Shown in pieces: positions 10,797 through 22,607 of a stretch of DNA of 64,000 bases. The notes under the pieces were generated by a model. The model had not been told where the DNA came from, did no database searches, and saw only the letters and a program-made list of their open reading frames with translations. The DNA is from Rhodospirillaceae bacterium (GTDB lineage Bacteria > Pseudomonadota > Alphaproteobacteria > Rhodospirillales > Rhodospirillaceae). Within the stretch, counting starts at the first letter, position 1. Every line of letters starts with the position of its first letter. Location of the stretch: assembly GCA_029245025.1 (NCBI GenBank), contig JAQWQC010000006.1, positions 620,001 through 684,000 of the forward strand, in the 5' to 3' direction. The translations under genes were made by a program, and so were the position numbers.

Positions 10797-11992
10797 TATT
10801 TGCGTGCTCCGAAGAAGTACCACATCACGCCATCGCCAAAGCGGCCGACACGGCTATCATTCTTGGCCCCGTCTTGTCGGGCGGCGTCCATCAACGCGTC
10901 GGTACCGTAGAGATTGCGGCTCGGCGCAACGTGTTCAAAGAAGCTGTCTTTCTTGAAGCCAGCTTCCTCAATTTCAGCCTTGGCGTCGGCATCGCGGAAC
11001 GCTTTGTAGAAGGGTTCTTTGTTGTAATATGAATCCCAATCTAAATAGAATCCGTCATAAGGCGATGTCATGGAGTTGGGCGGCAATTCGTAATGGAGCA
11101 TCACGCCACCTGGTTTAAGCAAGCGATGCGCTTCCTTAAACACGCCTTTGATATTCTTCAGCGGAACCTCGTGCAGGAACATGCAGGAGTAGACGACATC
11201 AAAAGACTCGTCTTCAAAATCCGTATGTTCCGCATCCACTTGATGAAAGTGAGCGGTTACGCCGTATGATTGCGCCCGCGCATGCGCGTAGCGCACGCAT
11301 GGCCCACCCACATCAACACCGTGAATTTCTGCGTCCGGGTATCGGGCTTTCCACGGCAGGGTCGAATGCCCAAGCGTGCAGCCTAGATCGAGAATCTTCT
11401 TGGGTTGTTCGTCTGGGTAGCGAGCTTGGAAAAACGTTGAGACCGACTCCGTTATGTCCTCCATGCGATCGCCGAGAAGCCCAAAAGAGAACACAGACAA
11501 ACCATTATCGAACACAGCCCCTTGCGTCACGTCGTAATCGATGCGTTCTTCATGGTAATTGCCCGGCATCATGTGGACATCAAGCTCGGAGACATAGCGT
11601 GGTACCTGAAAATTCGGGTTAGTCTCGACAGTCCCTTCGGCCTTATCTCCCGCTTGACTGAGAACTTGAGCGCGACGCGACAAATCGGCACCTTCGCGTT
11701 CAACCGCGGGCATAACCGAGCGCCACACCATTTCCTGAGTGTTGCATCGCATTGCGGAATAAAATTTGAAAATCGTTTCCGGCTTGAAGGTTTTGTGAAC
11801 TTCTGGCCCATCTTCTGGTAGGCGGCCATTGGCTTTTTCGAAGGCGGGTTCAACTTTGCGGTCCCACACAGTCTTCATGTGCCCAGACAGGTTGTTCAAT
11901 ACGTATCCGCGCATACCAGCGACAAAGCCTTGGCGAGACGCCTCGTCTTTGGTGTGGCTGACTTTGAGGTCGTGGTCGATAGACTCAGTCAT
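10796..11992 (-). CDS. class I SAM-dependent methyltransferase
   Basis: KKILDLGCTLGHSTLPWKARYPDAEIHGVDVGGPCVRYAHARAQ...FDVVYSCMFLHEVPLKNIKGVFKEAHRLLKPGG. Confidence 0.87.
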   Translation of the reverse strand: MTESIDHDLKVSHTKDEASRQGFVAGMRGYVLNNLSGHMKTVWDRKVEPAFEKANGRLPEDGPEVHKTFKPETIFKFYSAMRCNTQEMVWRSVMPAVEREGADLSRRAQVLSQAGDKAEGTVETNPNFQVPRYVSELDVHMMPGNYHEERIDYDVTQGAVFDNGLSVFSFGLLGDRMEDITESVSTFFQARYPDEQPKKILDLGCTLGHSTLPWKARYPDAEIHGVDVGGPCVRYAHARAQSYGVTAHFHQVDAEHTDFEDESFDVVYSCMFLHEVPLKNIKGVFKEAHRLLKPGGVMLHYELPPNSMTSPYDGFYLDWDSYYNKEPFYKAFRDADAKAEIEEAGFKKDSFFEHVAPSRNLYGTDALMDAARQDGAKNDSRVGRFGDGVMWYFFGARK

Positions 11993-12129
11993 GGATCAAA
12001 CCTTTATCGCGTTAATTGGATCTGTTTACCGCAGTATAGCGGATGACACCGACTGTGAGTCTATAAAGACTGGTTGGCACTGACAGAAATCAACACTGTT
12101 CCATATTTTGTGGTCGTTAGTTGATCAGA

Positions 12130-12660
12130 TTAGCGCCCTGTTTTAGGTGTTGTCAGCACGTAGTCCCCATCTGCTGGAATTCACTGGATTGGCAACATAT
12201 GGGCGCCGGGGCCCAGGGCGTAGAGGTCAACCGTGTCTTCAATACGGAAATGATCCACGGTAAACGTCCCATTGGGCGCAGTCATTTCCTCTTCACCAAG
12301 TAATTCCAAAGACTGGTTGTAGGTTTTGCCGAGCATGGAGCTGACGGCTTCAGCGCCTGCATTAATGTTATCGACGGCCATGGTCTAGGCGTTGTCTTCG
12401 GATTTTTAGTAGTAGCATGTGGGTCAACAGTTGGTTGAGAGCGGGTGGGGAATCATAGATAAGTGATCCGGTAAGGCTCGCGTTAGTTCAATCATGCTGT
12501 CTGGCGTTTTGATAAAGGCCTGAAGCTGGTTGCCGGTGATGACAAAAAAGCCAGTGCCGCGCCATTCTCCTTTAACCCAAGAGGTAGACGTTAATTCTAA
12601 AGGTCGAAAGTTTTCCGCAACGCGGCAGCTTTAGTCGTCACAACGGACGTTTTAAGCCAT
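12130..12660 (-). pseudogene. decayed DUF3108/DUF6134-like gene, single frame with several internal stops
   Basis: One reverse frame: MA*NVRCDD*SCRVAENFRPLELTSTSWVKGEWRGTGFFVITGNQLQAFIKTPDSMIELTRALPDHLSMIPHPLSTNC*PTCYY*KSEDNA*TMAVDNINAGAEAVSSMLGKTYNQSLELLGEEEMTAPNGTFTVDHFRIEDTVDLYALGPGAHMLPIQ*IPADGDYVLTTPKTGR*. Confidence 0.55.
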
Positions 12661-12828
12661 GGTCACTCGCCTCTGGGTCTGGCGTAACCGAATCCGAGGA
12701 TTTCAAAGAACCGCTCTAAACCGCCCGTTCCGTTGACTTGGCAGGGGGCTGGGAGTAGGTATGATGAAGCGCACGTTGGTGCAATTCCGGGGTGTAAACC
12801 CCCTGAAAACAAAAGGCCTTGGCCGATT

Positions 12829-13206
12829 ATGGCGACTCAAAACCGACCTCTTTCGCCGCACCTGCAGGTGTATCGCCTGCCGCTGACGGCTCTAATGTCT
12901 ATTACTCACCGGATGACCGGTATTGGACTGACCTTGGGCACGCTCTTGTTGGCTTGGTGGATCTCAGCCGCCGCTTACGGTCAGGCGGAATATGAACAGG
13001 TTCAAGCGTTCCTTGTTTCATGGATTGGATTGATCCTATTGCTGGGCTTTTCCTTCGCGCTGTTCTTCCATCTGTGCAACGGCATACGACATTTGTTTTG
13101 GGACTTCGGCAATTACTTTGAGCTTCATGAGACCCGCCGCGCCGACATCTGTGTGTTAATCGGCGCCGCTGCATTGACCGCAGCAACTTGGTTCATGGTT
13201 TTGTAG
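12829..13206 (+). CDS. sdhC: succinate dehydrogenase cytochrome b556 subunit
   Basis: RPLSPHLQVYRLPLTALMSITHRMTGIGL...LCNGIRHLFWD. Confidence 0.94.
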   Translation: MATQNRPLSPHLQVYRLPLTALMSITHRMTGIGLTLGTLLLAWWISAAAYGQAEYEQVQAFLVSWIGLILLLGFSFALFFHLCNGIRHLFWDFGNYFELHETRRADICVLIGAAALTAATWFMVL

Positions 13207-13217
13207 GGGCGGGTGGC

Positions 13218-13613
13218 ATGCCAACAGATTCTCATTCACTCCGCTCCGCTCTAGGCCGCGCTCGCGGCCTCGGCTCTGCCAAAGAAGGCACTCATCACTG
13301 GTGGCTGCAACGCGTAACGGCGATTGCTTTGGTGCCGCTGACCATGTGGTTGGTGGCTTCGATCGTCGCCTTGTCAGGCTTTGGTCATGAAGCCTTTGTG
13401 GTGTGGTTTGGTCGCCCACTAAATGCCACTTTGATAATTCTCTTTTTAGGGGTCAGCTTTCATCACGCCCAGCTAGGTATGCAAGTGGTGATCGAAGACT
13501 ACGTCAGTCACCATGGCTGGCGCACAACTCTCAATCTTCTTGTGAAGTTCGCCTGCTATGGCTTGGCGACACTTTCCATCGTTTCCATTCTTACAATCGC
13601 GTTCGGGGCTTAG
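13218..13613 (+). CDS. sdhD: succinate dehydrogenase membrane anchor subunit
   Basis: [35 protein letters not shown]; three TM helices; between sdhC and sdhA. Confidence 0.94.
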   Translation: MPTDSHSLRSALGRARGLGSAKEGTHHWWLQRVTAIALVPLTMWLVASIVALSGFGHEAFVVWFGRPLNATLIILFLGVSFHHAQLGMQVVIEDYVSHHGWRTTLNLLVKFACYGLATLSIVSILTIAFGA

Positions 13614-13618
13614 ACGGT

Positions 13619-15403
13619 ATGGCTGCCTACGACATTATTGATCACGACTACGATGTTATTGTTGTCGGTGCTGGCGGTGCCGGCCTGCGCGCAACTTTTG
13701 GCATGGTTGAGAAAGGCTTTAAGACCGCATGTATCACCAAAGTCTTTCCTACTCGCAGCCATACGGTTGCCGCTCAGGGCGGCGTCGGTGCGGCGCTCGG
13801 TAATATGGCCGAGGACAAGTGGGAATGGCACATGTACGACACGGTCAAAGGGTCAGACTGGCTTGGTGACCAAGACGCTATTGAGTATATGTGTCGCGAA
13901 GCCATCCCATCCGTGCGTGAGCTAGAGCATTACGGTGTGCCGTTCTCTCGCACTCCCGAAGGCAAGATTTACCAGCGGCCTTTCGGCGGTCACATGCGCG
14001 ACTTTGGAGAAGCGCCGGTGCAGCGGGCCTGTGCTGCAGCTGACAGGACAGGTCACGCGATTTTACACACGCTCTATCAGCAGAGCCTGAAGCATAATGC
14101 CGAGTTCTTTGTTGAGTTCTTTGCCATAGACCTGATCACTGATGGCGAACGCTGTGTTGGTGTTATGGCCATTGATATGGCGACCGGTGAAATTCATCGC
14201 TTCCGTGGCAATAAAGTTGTTTTGGCGACGGGCGGGTACGGTCGGTCTTATTTTTCTTGCACCTCCGCCCATACGTGTACCGGCGACGGCAATGCCATGG
14301 TCGCCCGTGCGGGGCTGCCTTTGCAGGATATGGAATTCGTTCAGTTTCATCCAACCGGTGTATATGGAGCTGGCGTTCTCATTACTGAGGGCGCGCGTGG
14401 TGAGGGCGGCTACCTGACCAACTCCGAGGGCGATCGCTTCATGGAGCGCTATGCGCCCACGGCGAAAGACTTGGCGTCTCGTGACGTTGTGTCTCGGGCG
14501 ATGACCATGGAAATTCGTGAACAACGCGGCGTTGGCTCCAATAACGATCACATCCTGCTGCACCTAGAGCACCTTGGATCGGATGTGTTGTGGGAGCGTT
14601 TGCCGGGTATCACTGAAACCGCGAAGATTTTTGCTGGTATCGATGCGACCAAAGAGCCGATTCCTGTATTGCCAACGGTGCACTACAACATGGGCGGCAT
14701 TCCGACCAACTACCTCGGTGAAGTGTTGAAACCTACTGCCGACAATCCGGATGCCGTATTCCCGGGTCTGATGGCGGTCGGTGAATGTTCCAGCGTGTCC
14801 GTGCATGGGGCCAATCGTCTCGGCACCAACTCTTTGCTCGATATTGTTGTGTTTGGTCGTGCTGCCGCCTTACGCTGCGCTGAAACCATGATCCCTGGGT
14901 CCACACTTCCTGAACTACCACAAGATTCAGCGGACTACGCCCTTGGCCGTTTGGATAAGGCGCGCAACGCTAATGGCGGATCAACCACTGCTGAGATTCG
15001 AGGCAACATGCAGCATGCTATGCAGAACGACGCCGCTGTGTTCCGTACGTCTAAGACCTTGAAGGAAGGCTGCGACAAGCTTGACGTTATTGCCAAATCC
15101 CTGACTGACCTGAAGGTCTCGGACCGCAGCTTGATCTTCAACACGGATTTGATTGAGGCGCTTGAACTCGACAACCTGATGGCCTGTGCGCTGTCGACCA
15201 TTTTTGGGGCCGAGGCCCGCCAAGAAAGCCGTGGTGCGCATGCTCACGAAGATTATCCAGATCGCGATGATGAAAACTGGATGAAACACTCACTGGCGTA
15301 CCTGAAAGAAGACTGGTCTATCGATCTCGATTACCGTCCGGTCCATACCTACACCCTGTCTGATGATGTCGAGTACATCGAGCCCAGAGCGCGCGTGTAC
15401 TAG
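13619..15403 (+). CDS. sdhA: succinate dehydrogenase flavoprotein subunit
   Basis: [14 protein letters not shown]...[20 protein letters not shown]...[26 protein letters not shown] at 13619. Confidence 0.97.
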   Translation: MAAYDIIDHDYDVIVVGAGGAGLRATFGMVEKGFKTACITKVFPTRSHTVAAQGGVGAALGNMAEDKWEWHMYDTVKGSDWLGDQDAIEYMCREAIPSVRELEHYGVPFSRTPEGKIYQRPFGGHMRDFGEAPVQRACAAADRTGHAILHTLYQQSLKHNAEFFVEFFAIDLITDGERCVGVMAIDMATGEIHRFRGNKVVLATGGYGRSYFSCTSAHTCTGDGNAMVARAGLPLQDMEFVQFHPTGVYGAGVLITEGARGEGGYLTNSEGDRFMERYAPTAKDLASRDVVSRAMTMEIREQRGVGSNNDHILLHLEHLGSDVLWERLPGITETAKIFAGIDATKEPIPVLPTVHYNMGGIPTNYLGEVLKPTADNPDAVFPGLMAVGECSSVSVHGANRLGTNSLLDIVVFGRAAALRCAETMIPGSTLPELPQDSADYALGRLDKARNANGGSTTAEIRGNMQHAMQNDAAVFRTSKTLKEGCDKLDVIAKSLTDLKVSDRSLIFNTDLIEALELDNLMACALSTIFGAEARQESRGAHAHEDYPDRDDENWMKHSLAYLKEDWSIDLDYRPVHTYTLSDDVEYIEPRARVY

Positions 15404-15412
15404 GAGAGAACG

Positions 15413-16195
15413 ATGGCTGAATTTACCCTGCCGAAGAATTCTAAGGTCAAGAAGGGCACGGCGCACCCCAAACCCGAGGGTGCCACCAACACTCGCAAGT
15501 TCTCTATCTATCGCTACGATCCGGATACCGAAGGCAATCCACAGTTGGACACCTATGAAGTCGATATGGATACCTGCGGCCCTATGGTGTTGGACGCGCT
15601 ACTCAAGATTAAAGATGAAATGGATGCGACACTGACTTTGCGTCGCTCCTGCCGCGAGGGTATTTGCGGGTCTTGCGCCATGAACATTGATGGCCGCAAC
15701 ACGCTGGCGTGCTTAAAGCCCATCGAAGAGTGCAAGAAAGACGCCAAAGTGTATCCGCTGCCGCATCTACCGGTGGTTAAAGACCTCGTTCCTGACGTCA
15801 ATCACATCTATGCCCAACTCACATCCATCGAACCGTGGATGAAGGCTGACACAGCGCCGCCACCCAACGGAGAGCGTAAACAATCTCCTGAAGAACGCGC
15901 TGAGCTAGACGGCCTGTGGGAGTGCATCCTATGTTTTTGCTGCACCACAAGTTGTCCAAGCTATTGGTGGAACGGAGACCGCTACCTTGGCCCTGCTGTG
16001 TTGTTGCAAGCTGCACGTTGGATCAACGACAGCCGCGACGAGGCCACCGGCGAACGCCTAGATCAGTTGGAAGACCCATTCCGTCTGTATCGCTGTCACA
16101 CAATTATGAACTGCACGAATGCCTGCCCTAAGGGTCTTAACCCCGCCAAGGCTATTGCAGACATTAAGACAAAGATGGTGGAGCGACTCGGCTAA
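15413..16195 (+). CDS. sdhB: succinate dehydrogenase iron-sulfur subunit
   Basis: [60 protein letters not shown]. Confidence 0.97.
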   Translation: MAEFTLPKNSKVKKGTAHPKPEGATNTRKFSIYRYDPDTEGNPQLDTYEVDMDTCGPMVLDALLKIKDEMDATLTLRRSCREGICGSCAMNIDGRNTLACLKPIEECKKDAKVYPLPHLPVVKDLVPDVNHIYAQLTSIEPWMKADTAPPPNGERKQSPEERAELDGLWECILCFCCTTSCPSYWWNGDRYLGPAVLLQAARWINDSRDEATGERLDQLEDPFRLYRCHTIMNCTNACPKGLNPAKAIADIKTKMVERLG

Positions 16196-16219
16196 CGAAC
16201 CGCACTTTTTCCGTTTTCG

Positions 16220-16253
16220 AAAGGCCGTTGGTTCCCACCGGCGGCCTTTTTCT
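16220..16253 (+). terminator. Rho-independent terminator after sdhB
   Basis: AAGGCCG-N14-CGGCCTT followed by a T-rich run, 25 nt after the sdhB stop. Confidence 0.75.
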
Positions 16254-16269
16254 TCGTAAGGAGGTCGAT

Positions 16270-16392
16270 ATGAGCATTATCCCAGAGGTCAGACGGACCG
16301 ACCGCTTCTTGTCGGAAAAAGACACACTCACCATGCTTGAGCAGGGGTTTAGCGGAACATTGTCGACTGTCGGTTCTGGCGGTCAACCGTGA
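16270..16392 (+). pseudogene. N-terminal remnant of a pyridoxamine 5'-phosphate oxidase (PPOX)-family FMN protein
   Basis: MSIIPEVRRTDRFLSEKDTLTMLEQGFSGTLSTVGSGGQP* resembles PPOX-family N-termini (..L.ERGF.G.LATVGPDGQPY) and stops at TGA. Confidence 0.55.
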
Positions 16393-16538
16393 GGCTAGGT
16401 CTGACTCTTCTCCATTACTCAGGGGGCGGACTGTTTCTTGTTAACCTATTGCTTGGAGGTCGCGGTCAGGCCCCGCAAGAAGCGCCATCGGTCTCTATCG
16501 AGGCAGAATAAAGCTTTCTATATCCATCGGCTCTGGCG

Positions 16539-17090
16539 CTACTTTTCTTGATGAGTCACCCGGACGCCGTTGAGGGCGGCCATCTCTGCGTCGTCAGGTG
16601 GCTCCCACATATCTTCGACGAAGTTGAACATCTCGCGGTCGAATACTAGCTGAAAGGTGCTGCCCTTTTTCTTGTTGCGTTGCTGCACCCGCTTCCAGCG
16701 GTCGTCACGCGGCAGGTCGAGGAAATGCAGTTGTGCGGTTAGGTCCGCTTCTTTCGCCGGCTTAGCAAACTTGGTGGGGTGATCTTTAGTGGTGAGACCT
16801 AAGTTGAGGGTCGACGGGACACCGTACTGGGTCAGTTGAACTGCCATTTACCATATCTGGGTCTCGCAGCGGTTGATGCGTTCCATAGTCCATTCGGATT
16901 CAATCGGGTCCGGGCTGTCATCCCAAAACAAAGTCACCATCCATTCATCAATGGATAAGTGCACGCCATCGATCGCCTGTCACAGGTCCAACGAATAGGT
17001 CGACTTTCCCGCTCCGGTGGAGCCGCAGACGAGATGAATCAGATGGTCGGGTTTGTATCGGTCCAACTGCGTAGCTCGCTTCGTTTCTAC
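16539..17090 (-). pseudogene. P-loop ATPase (AAA_33/zeta-toxin-like) with two in-frame stops
   Basis: RYKPDHLIHLVCGSTGAGKSTYSLDL*QAIDGVHLSIDEWMVTLFWDDSPDPIESEWTMERINRCETQIW*MAVQLTQYGVPSTLNLGLTT...FLDLPRDDRWKRVQQRN...MWEPPDDAEMAALNGVRV; TGA at 16980-16982, TAA at 16848-16850, same frame. Confidence 0.82.
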
Positions 17091-17290
17091 TCAATCCGCT
17101 CAGGCTCAAAGCCAGCGATGATGAAATACCCAGCGTCTTTGCGCAGTGGTAAAATTTCAGACTTGACTTGGCTGAGGCTGGGCAGTTTCGCTCAACGCTG
17201 TGCCAGTGCCGAGCCAAAAACCGATGGTGGCAAAGAACACTGTCTTCAATTCAGTTCGCCGGGTCAAATGCAATTCCTGGAGTTACAGGG

Positions 17291-17632
17291 TTAGCTAGAA
17301 GGCGCCACGCATCGAAAAAATACCCGCGTTGGGCTGGCTAGAGAGCAAGAAAGGATGTCTTCTCCATCATAAAGGGGGGCACGGTCGGTTTTGGCGCATT
17401 CGGATTCGGCCAACTGGAGCACGGCCTGTTGGGTTGTTGAGCGGCTGTTGTAGCAAATTGCCACTCTATTGAGCCCCGATAGGCCAACCTGCCGAGATGA
17501 CCCGGCCTCCCTGCGGCCGTCAACGAAAGGTTCAGAGGCGCACCCGATCAATGTGGATAACACAAGAAAACCAACTAGAATGCGAGCCCTAGCGCTGCTC
17601 TTCTGAGATTCGAAGGGAGCCGCATCGCTCAT
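17291..17632 (-). CDS. putative lipoprotein of unknown function
   Basis: N-terminal hydrophobic stretch with lipobox-like LSTLIGC; start uncertain. Confidence 0.55.
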   Translation of the reverse strand: MSDAAPFESQKSSARARILVGFLVLSTLIGCASEPFVDGRREAGSSRQVGLSGLNRVAICYNSRSTTQQAVLQLAESECAKTDRAPLYDGEDILSCSLASPTRVFFRCVAPSS

Positions 17633-18010
17633 TCTACTAGCTATAAATTGTATTCTCGGTTGCACCGTGTTCTGTTCCGTCATAAGTCAGCTTTTCGTTC
17701 AGGCAAGAGGCGTTGTCACTCTCAAGCAATGCTGATTATCTTTGTCGCAGAACGCGCGTATGTCGAGGGAAGTTTTCCATGACAGTCAGCCCTAACGACC
17801 AATCTGACTCGGTTCTGCGCGGCTTGGTCGAACGGATGAATGTCGAAGGATAGTCTTCGGTAATAAACGTTATAAATTTAGCAAACTCGGCACACCTGTA
17901 TCGGGCGCCGCGCTTTTCTTTTTCGCATCATTCTTTTTTGTAAGCTTGTCTTCTGAACGTATTGCCGGATAACTTGAAAGACTCCTCGTGATTAAGTTTT
18001 TACCCCTAGT

Positions 18011-19132
18011 ATGACTGATGGTCCTCTTACCCGGTATCGGGCTTTGGTCGATGATGGCACGCTTAAGCCAGACCCTGCGCAAGAACTCGCGGCAGAAAAA
18101 CTCAACAGCCTGTTTCATGCGCTCCAGTCCTATAAGCTAAAAAGCGGCGGTAAGGGCTGGATGGATCGCTTTGGTTTGGCGGGCGTGTATGGCGCCGAAC
18201 CGCCTCCGCTGGGCCTTTATCTATTTGGAGGTGTTGGCGCGGGAAAGTCGATGCTGATGGATTTTCTGTTCGACTCTATGCCCGCGAGGGCGACCCGTGT
18301 TCATTTCCACGAGTTCATGCGGGATATCCACACTGAAGTTCATCGCATGCGCCAGTTGCCTGGTAACGATGACGGCGATCCCATCCCGGGTATTGCCGAC
18401 GGAATTGCAGGTGCTTCAACCCTGTTATGTTTCGATGAAATGGAAGTGCGCGACATTGCCGACGCGATGATTGTCGCGCGTGTTTTTGCCTGCTTATTCG
18501 AGCGAGGTGTCGTTGTGGTGACGACGTCAAACCGTCACCCTAACGACTTATACAAAGACGGACTGCAGCGAGATAAATTCCTACCGTTCATTGAATTACT
18601 CAAAAAGAGCTTGGATATTTTGCAACTTGAAGCCCGGCAAGATTATCGCCTTGGCCGTATTCTCGGCGAGGCGGTGTACCACACGCCGTCAGGATATGAG
18701 GCAACGGCGGCGTTGGACGCGGCGTGGAATCGCCTGACAGATAATTCAGATCCCCAGCCGGATAGCCTAACAGTGAAGGGGCGCCAGATTGTTGTTCCGG
18801 CTGCTGCTCACCAGGTTGCTCGCTTTTCGTTTTCTGATTTGTGTGAGCAACCAATGGGCGCGTCTGACTATCTCGCAATTGGCGCACAATTCTGCACGGT
18901 GATCGTCGATAGCATTCCGGCGCTCGGTCCGGAAAAACGAGATATCGCGCGGCGGTTTGTTACTATGATCGATGCTTTGTACGAACATCGGTCCGTGTTG
19001 ATTTGTTCTGCGGCGACACCACCGGATACGATATACGATGGTGATGACTGGAAGTTTGAGTTCCAACGAACCGTGTCACGGTTGGTGGAGATGCAAGCCG
19101 AAGATTACATCTGCCAACGCCACGTGGAATAA
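18011..19132 (+). CDS. zapE: cell division protein ZapE / AFG1-family ATPase
   Basis: GLYLFGGVGAGKSMLMDFLFD...LLCFDEMEVRDIADAMIV...TTSNRHPNDLYKDGLQR. Confidence 0.94.
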   Translation: MTDGPLTRYRALVDDGTLKPDPAQELAAEKLNSLFHALQSYKLKSGGKGWMDRFGLAGVYGAEPPPLGLYLFGGVGAGKSMLMDFLFDSMPARATRVHFHEFMRDIHTEVHRMRQLPGNDDGDPIPGIADGIAGASTLLCFDEMEVRDIADAMIVARVFACLFERGVVVVTTSNRHPNDLYKDGLQRDKFLPFIELLKKSLDILQLEARQDYRLGRILGEAVYHTPSGYEATAALDAAWNRLTDNSDPQPDSLTVKGRQIVVPAAAHQVARFSFSDLCEQPMGASDYLAIGAQFCTVIVDSIPALGPEKRDIARRFVTMIDALYEHRSVLICSAATPPDTIYDGDDWKFEFQRTVSRLVEMQAEDYICQRHVE

Positions 19133-19136
19133 ACAA

Positions 19137-20150
19137 CTACAATTCGCAGTCAACGCTCTTACGAAACTTCATCTGCGCGATGATAGCGTCGCGCTCTTCT
19201 TCGTCGGACACATAGGAATTTGGTTCAGGCTTTATCAGCAGCAATAGAGTGCCTTCGCCTCGCAGGTCTTCGGGAATTGCTGGATTGTCTGGATCGGTCA
19301 CTTCAATCGGATGGATCACGGCAACCTCAAGGTCAGGCCGATCCCACATCACCCGTTCGGCCGCGCCTAAGAACCCAGCTGAGTGAAAAGACCCATTTAT
19401 GTGCACAACGCGATGCCCAGGGTTGGAGTTGATGTGCTGGACGATAGATTGGGCCATGGTTTCGTCTCGGGTGACTTGCGCCGCGAAACTTCTGAGAACC
19501 GCTGCACTCACTGTATCGTTTTCCCCGGTCGATTCGCCGTGTCCAGCATTGCCGCCTGCAAACTCGAAAAAACGATCTTTGTAGGGTCCGTCTTCAAGGC
19601 GCAGGGTCAGGGCCGACCAATGCTGTTTATCGGCGGGTAGAGTGGCCAGAAAGTCAGGGCCCTGACGTCCGACGCAGCGCACCACTGTGTTCGGTGCTTC
19701 GGAGGCAATGACGGCGAGGCCATTCTCTTTGGCGTATTCCACCAGAGGGCGATAGCTCATCGGATAATTGTCCCAAGCTCTGCCTTTCTCACGTAGGGTG
19801 GCTTCGCCGATATCTCCCGCAAGGTATTGGTCGACGATCGGCTGCACGTCCCGCTCAAATTGCTCGAGGGAGAGCGCAGTGTCGAAATATCTTTCGTGAA
19901 GCGCCCTAAACAGCGCCATTTGCGCCAAATGATTACCTGGGTGACGATGTGTTTCTCCGAGAAAAACCACGTCAGCATTCGAGAGTTTTGCCGCAGCTTG
20001 TGCAGCAGACAGGACGGTGTCTGTAGATGGATCGATGATGTGATAAGCGGTCAGGTCGGCCAGGGGTGATAGGCCTATGATATTGGGCGTAGCGCAGCCC
20101 GCCATCAAGAAAGCTGCTATTGCGGCGAAGAGCGGGGTTAGGCGAAACAT
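19137..20150 (-). CDS. ChaN-family lipoprotein
   Basis: Lipobox FLMAGCATP; VVFLGETHRHPGNHLAQMALFRAL...SLEQFERDVQPIVDQYLAG. Confidence 0.85.
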   Translation of the reverse strand: MFRLTPLFAAIAAFLMAGCATPNIIGLSPLADLTAYHIIDPSTDTVLSAAQAAAKLSNADVVFLGETHRHPGNHLAQMALFRALHERYFDTALSLEQFERDVQPIVDQYLAGDIGEATLREKGRAWDNYPMSYRPLVEYAKENGLAVIASEAPNTVVRCVGRQGPDFLATLPADKQHWSALTLRLEDGPYKDRFFEFAGGNAGHGESTGENDTVSAAVLRSFAAQVTRDETMAQSIVQHINSNPGHRVVHINGSFHSAGFLGAAERVMWDRPDLEVAVIHPIEVTDPDNPAIPEDLRGEGTLLLLIKPEPNSYVSDEEERDAIIAQMKFRKSVDCEL

Positions 20151-20326
20151 CTGGGTCTACTTAAAATGAGACGTGAGGGATCCAGTATGATAGCCCAAAT
20201 ACCGCGGAACAGCCATTTTCTGGCGGTCCAGGCCAGGCCCACCCTTGCTCCACCAGCCGTTTCGCGCTACCAACCGCGCGCGGGGTTTCGCCTCCTAACG
20301 GATCGGGCGCGACCTCCAAAACTTAA

Positions 20327-21340
<1,014 letters not shown>

Positions 21341-21407
21341 GACACGATAAGCAGGAGTAGACTGAACACCTTCGGTCTTTCCGTGGTCACGGCTATAGGG
21401 GAAAGCC

Positions 21408-22607
21408 ATGAATATCCATGAGTATCAAGCCAAGCAGGTCTTAAAAAAGTACGGCGTGCCCGTGCCCGTTGGTGGTGTTGCGTATACCGCCGCCGAGGCA
21501 GAGAAGGTAGCATCCGGTATGGGTGAAGATGTCTTCGTTGTGAAGTCGCAGATCCATGCTGGCGGCCGCGGTAAAGGCACCTTCAAAGAAGACGAGGGCA
21601 AGGGCAAGGGTGGTGTCCGCATTTGCAAGTCCGTCGCTGAAGTAAAAGAAAACGCGGCCGACATGATCGGTAAGACATTGGTTACGCACCAGACTGGACC
21701 TGTCGGTAAAGAAGTTAAACGTATTTACGTTGAGGCCGGCTGTGCCATCGACCGCGAACTGTATCTTTCGATGTTGATTGATCGCGGAACTAGCCGCGTC
21801 ACAATTATGGCGTCGACAGAAGGTGGTATGAACATCGAAGAAGTGGCCTATGAAACACCAGAGAAAATTCTTTTCCAGTCGATTGATCCTGCCGCGGGCA
21901 TTCAGGGCTTTCATTGCCGCAATATTGCCTTTGCTCTTGGATTAGAAGGGGGGCAAATCAAATCCTGCTCCAAGCTACTCGAGGCCTTGTATGAGGCGTT
22001 CCTCGCCACCGATGCCTCACTGCTTGAGATCAACCCTTTGGTTGTGACTAAAGACGGTGATGTAATTCCGCTTGATGCGAAGATGAACTTCGATTCCAAC
22101 GCTATGTATCGGCAACCCGATATTCATGATCTGCGTGATGAAGATGAAGAAGATGCGATGGAGCTAAAGGCGTCCAAGCATGATCTCAACTACATCAAGC
22201 TGGATGGCACCATAGGCTGCATGGTCAACGGCGCTGGCTTGGCAATGTCGACCATGGATATCATTCAACTCCACGGTGGAACGCCAGCTAACTTCCTAGA
22301 TGTTGGTGGCGGTGCGACCGCTGAGCGCGTGACGACCGCATTTAAGATCATTCTGTCTGACCCAAATGTCGAGGGGATTTTGGTCAATATCTTTGGCGGC
22401 ATCATGCGCTGCGATGTCATCGCCGAAGGCGTGGTGGAAGCGGTCAAGGAGGTCAGCTTGGAAGTTCCGCTGGTGGTGCGACTTGAAGGCACCAATGTTG
22501 AGCTCGGCAAAAAAATCATGGCCGACTCTGGTCTTCCAATTATTTCAGCCGACGATCTCGGCGACGCTGCTGCGAAAGTCGTGGCCGCAGTGAAGGAGGC
22601 TGCGTAA
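21408..22607 (+). CDS. sucC: succinyl-CoA ligase beta subunit
   Basis: [25 protein letters not shown]...[16 protein letters not shown] overlap with sucD. Confidence 0.97.
   Translation: MNIHEYQAKQVLKKYGVPVPVGGVAYTAAEAEKVASGMGEDVFVVKSQIHAGGRGKGTFKEDEGKGKGGVRICKSVAEVKENAADMIGKTLVTHQTGPVGKEVKRIYVEAGCAIDRELYLSMLIDRGTSRVTIMASTEGGMNIEEVAYETPEKILFQSIDPAAGIQGFHCRNIAFALGLEGGQIKSCSKLLEALYEAFLATDASLLEINPLVVTKDGDVIPLDAKMNFDSNAMYRQPDIHDLRDEDEEDAMELKASKHDLNYIKLDGTIGCMVNGAGLAMSTMDIIQLHGGTPANFLDVGGGATAERVTTAFKIILSDPNVEGILVNIFGGIMRCDVIAEGVVEAVKEVSLEVPLVVRLEGTNVELGKKIMADSGLPIISADDLGDAAAKVVAAVKEAA

Noticed and set aside
13403-13618. N-terminal 72 aa of the track's sdhA ORF
   Set aside because: Overlaps sdhD in another frame; the conserved SdhA start is the ATG at 13619
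17778-17852. 24-aa ORF MTVSPNDQSDSVLRGLVERMNVEG
   Set aside because: Too short and no clear homology
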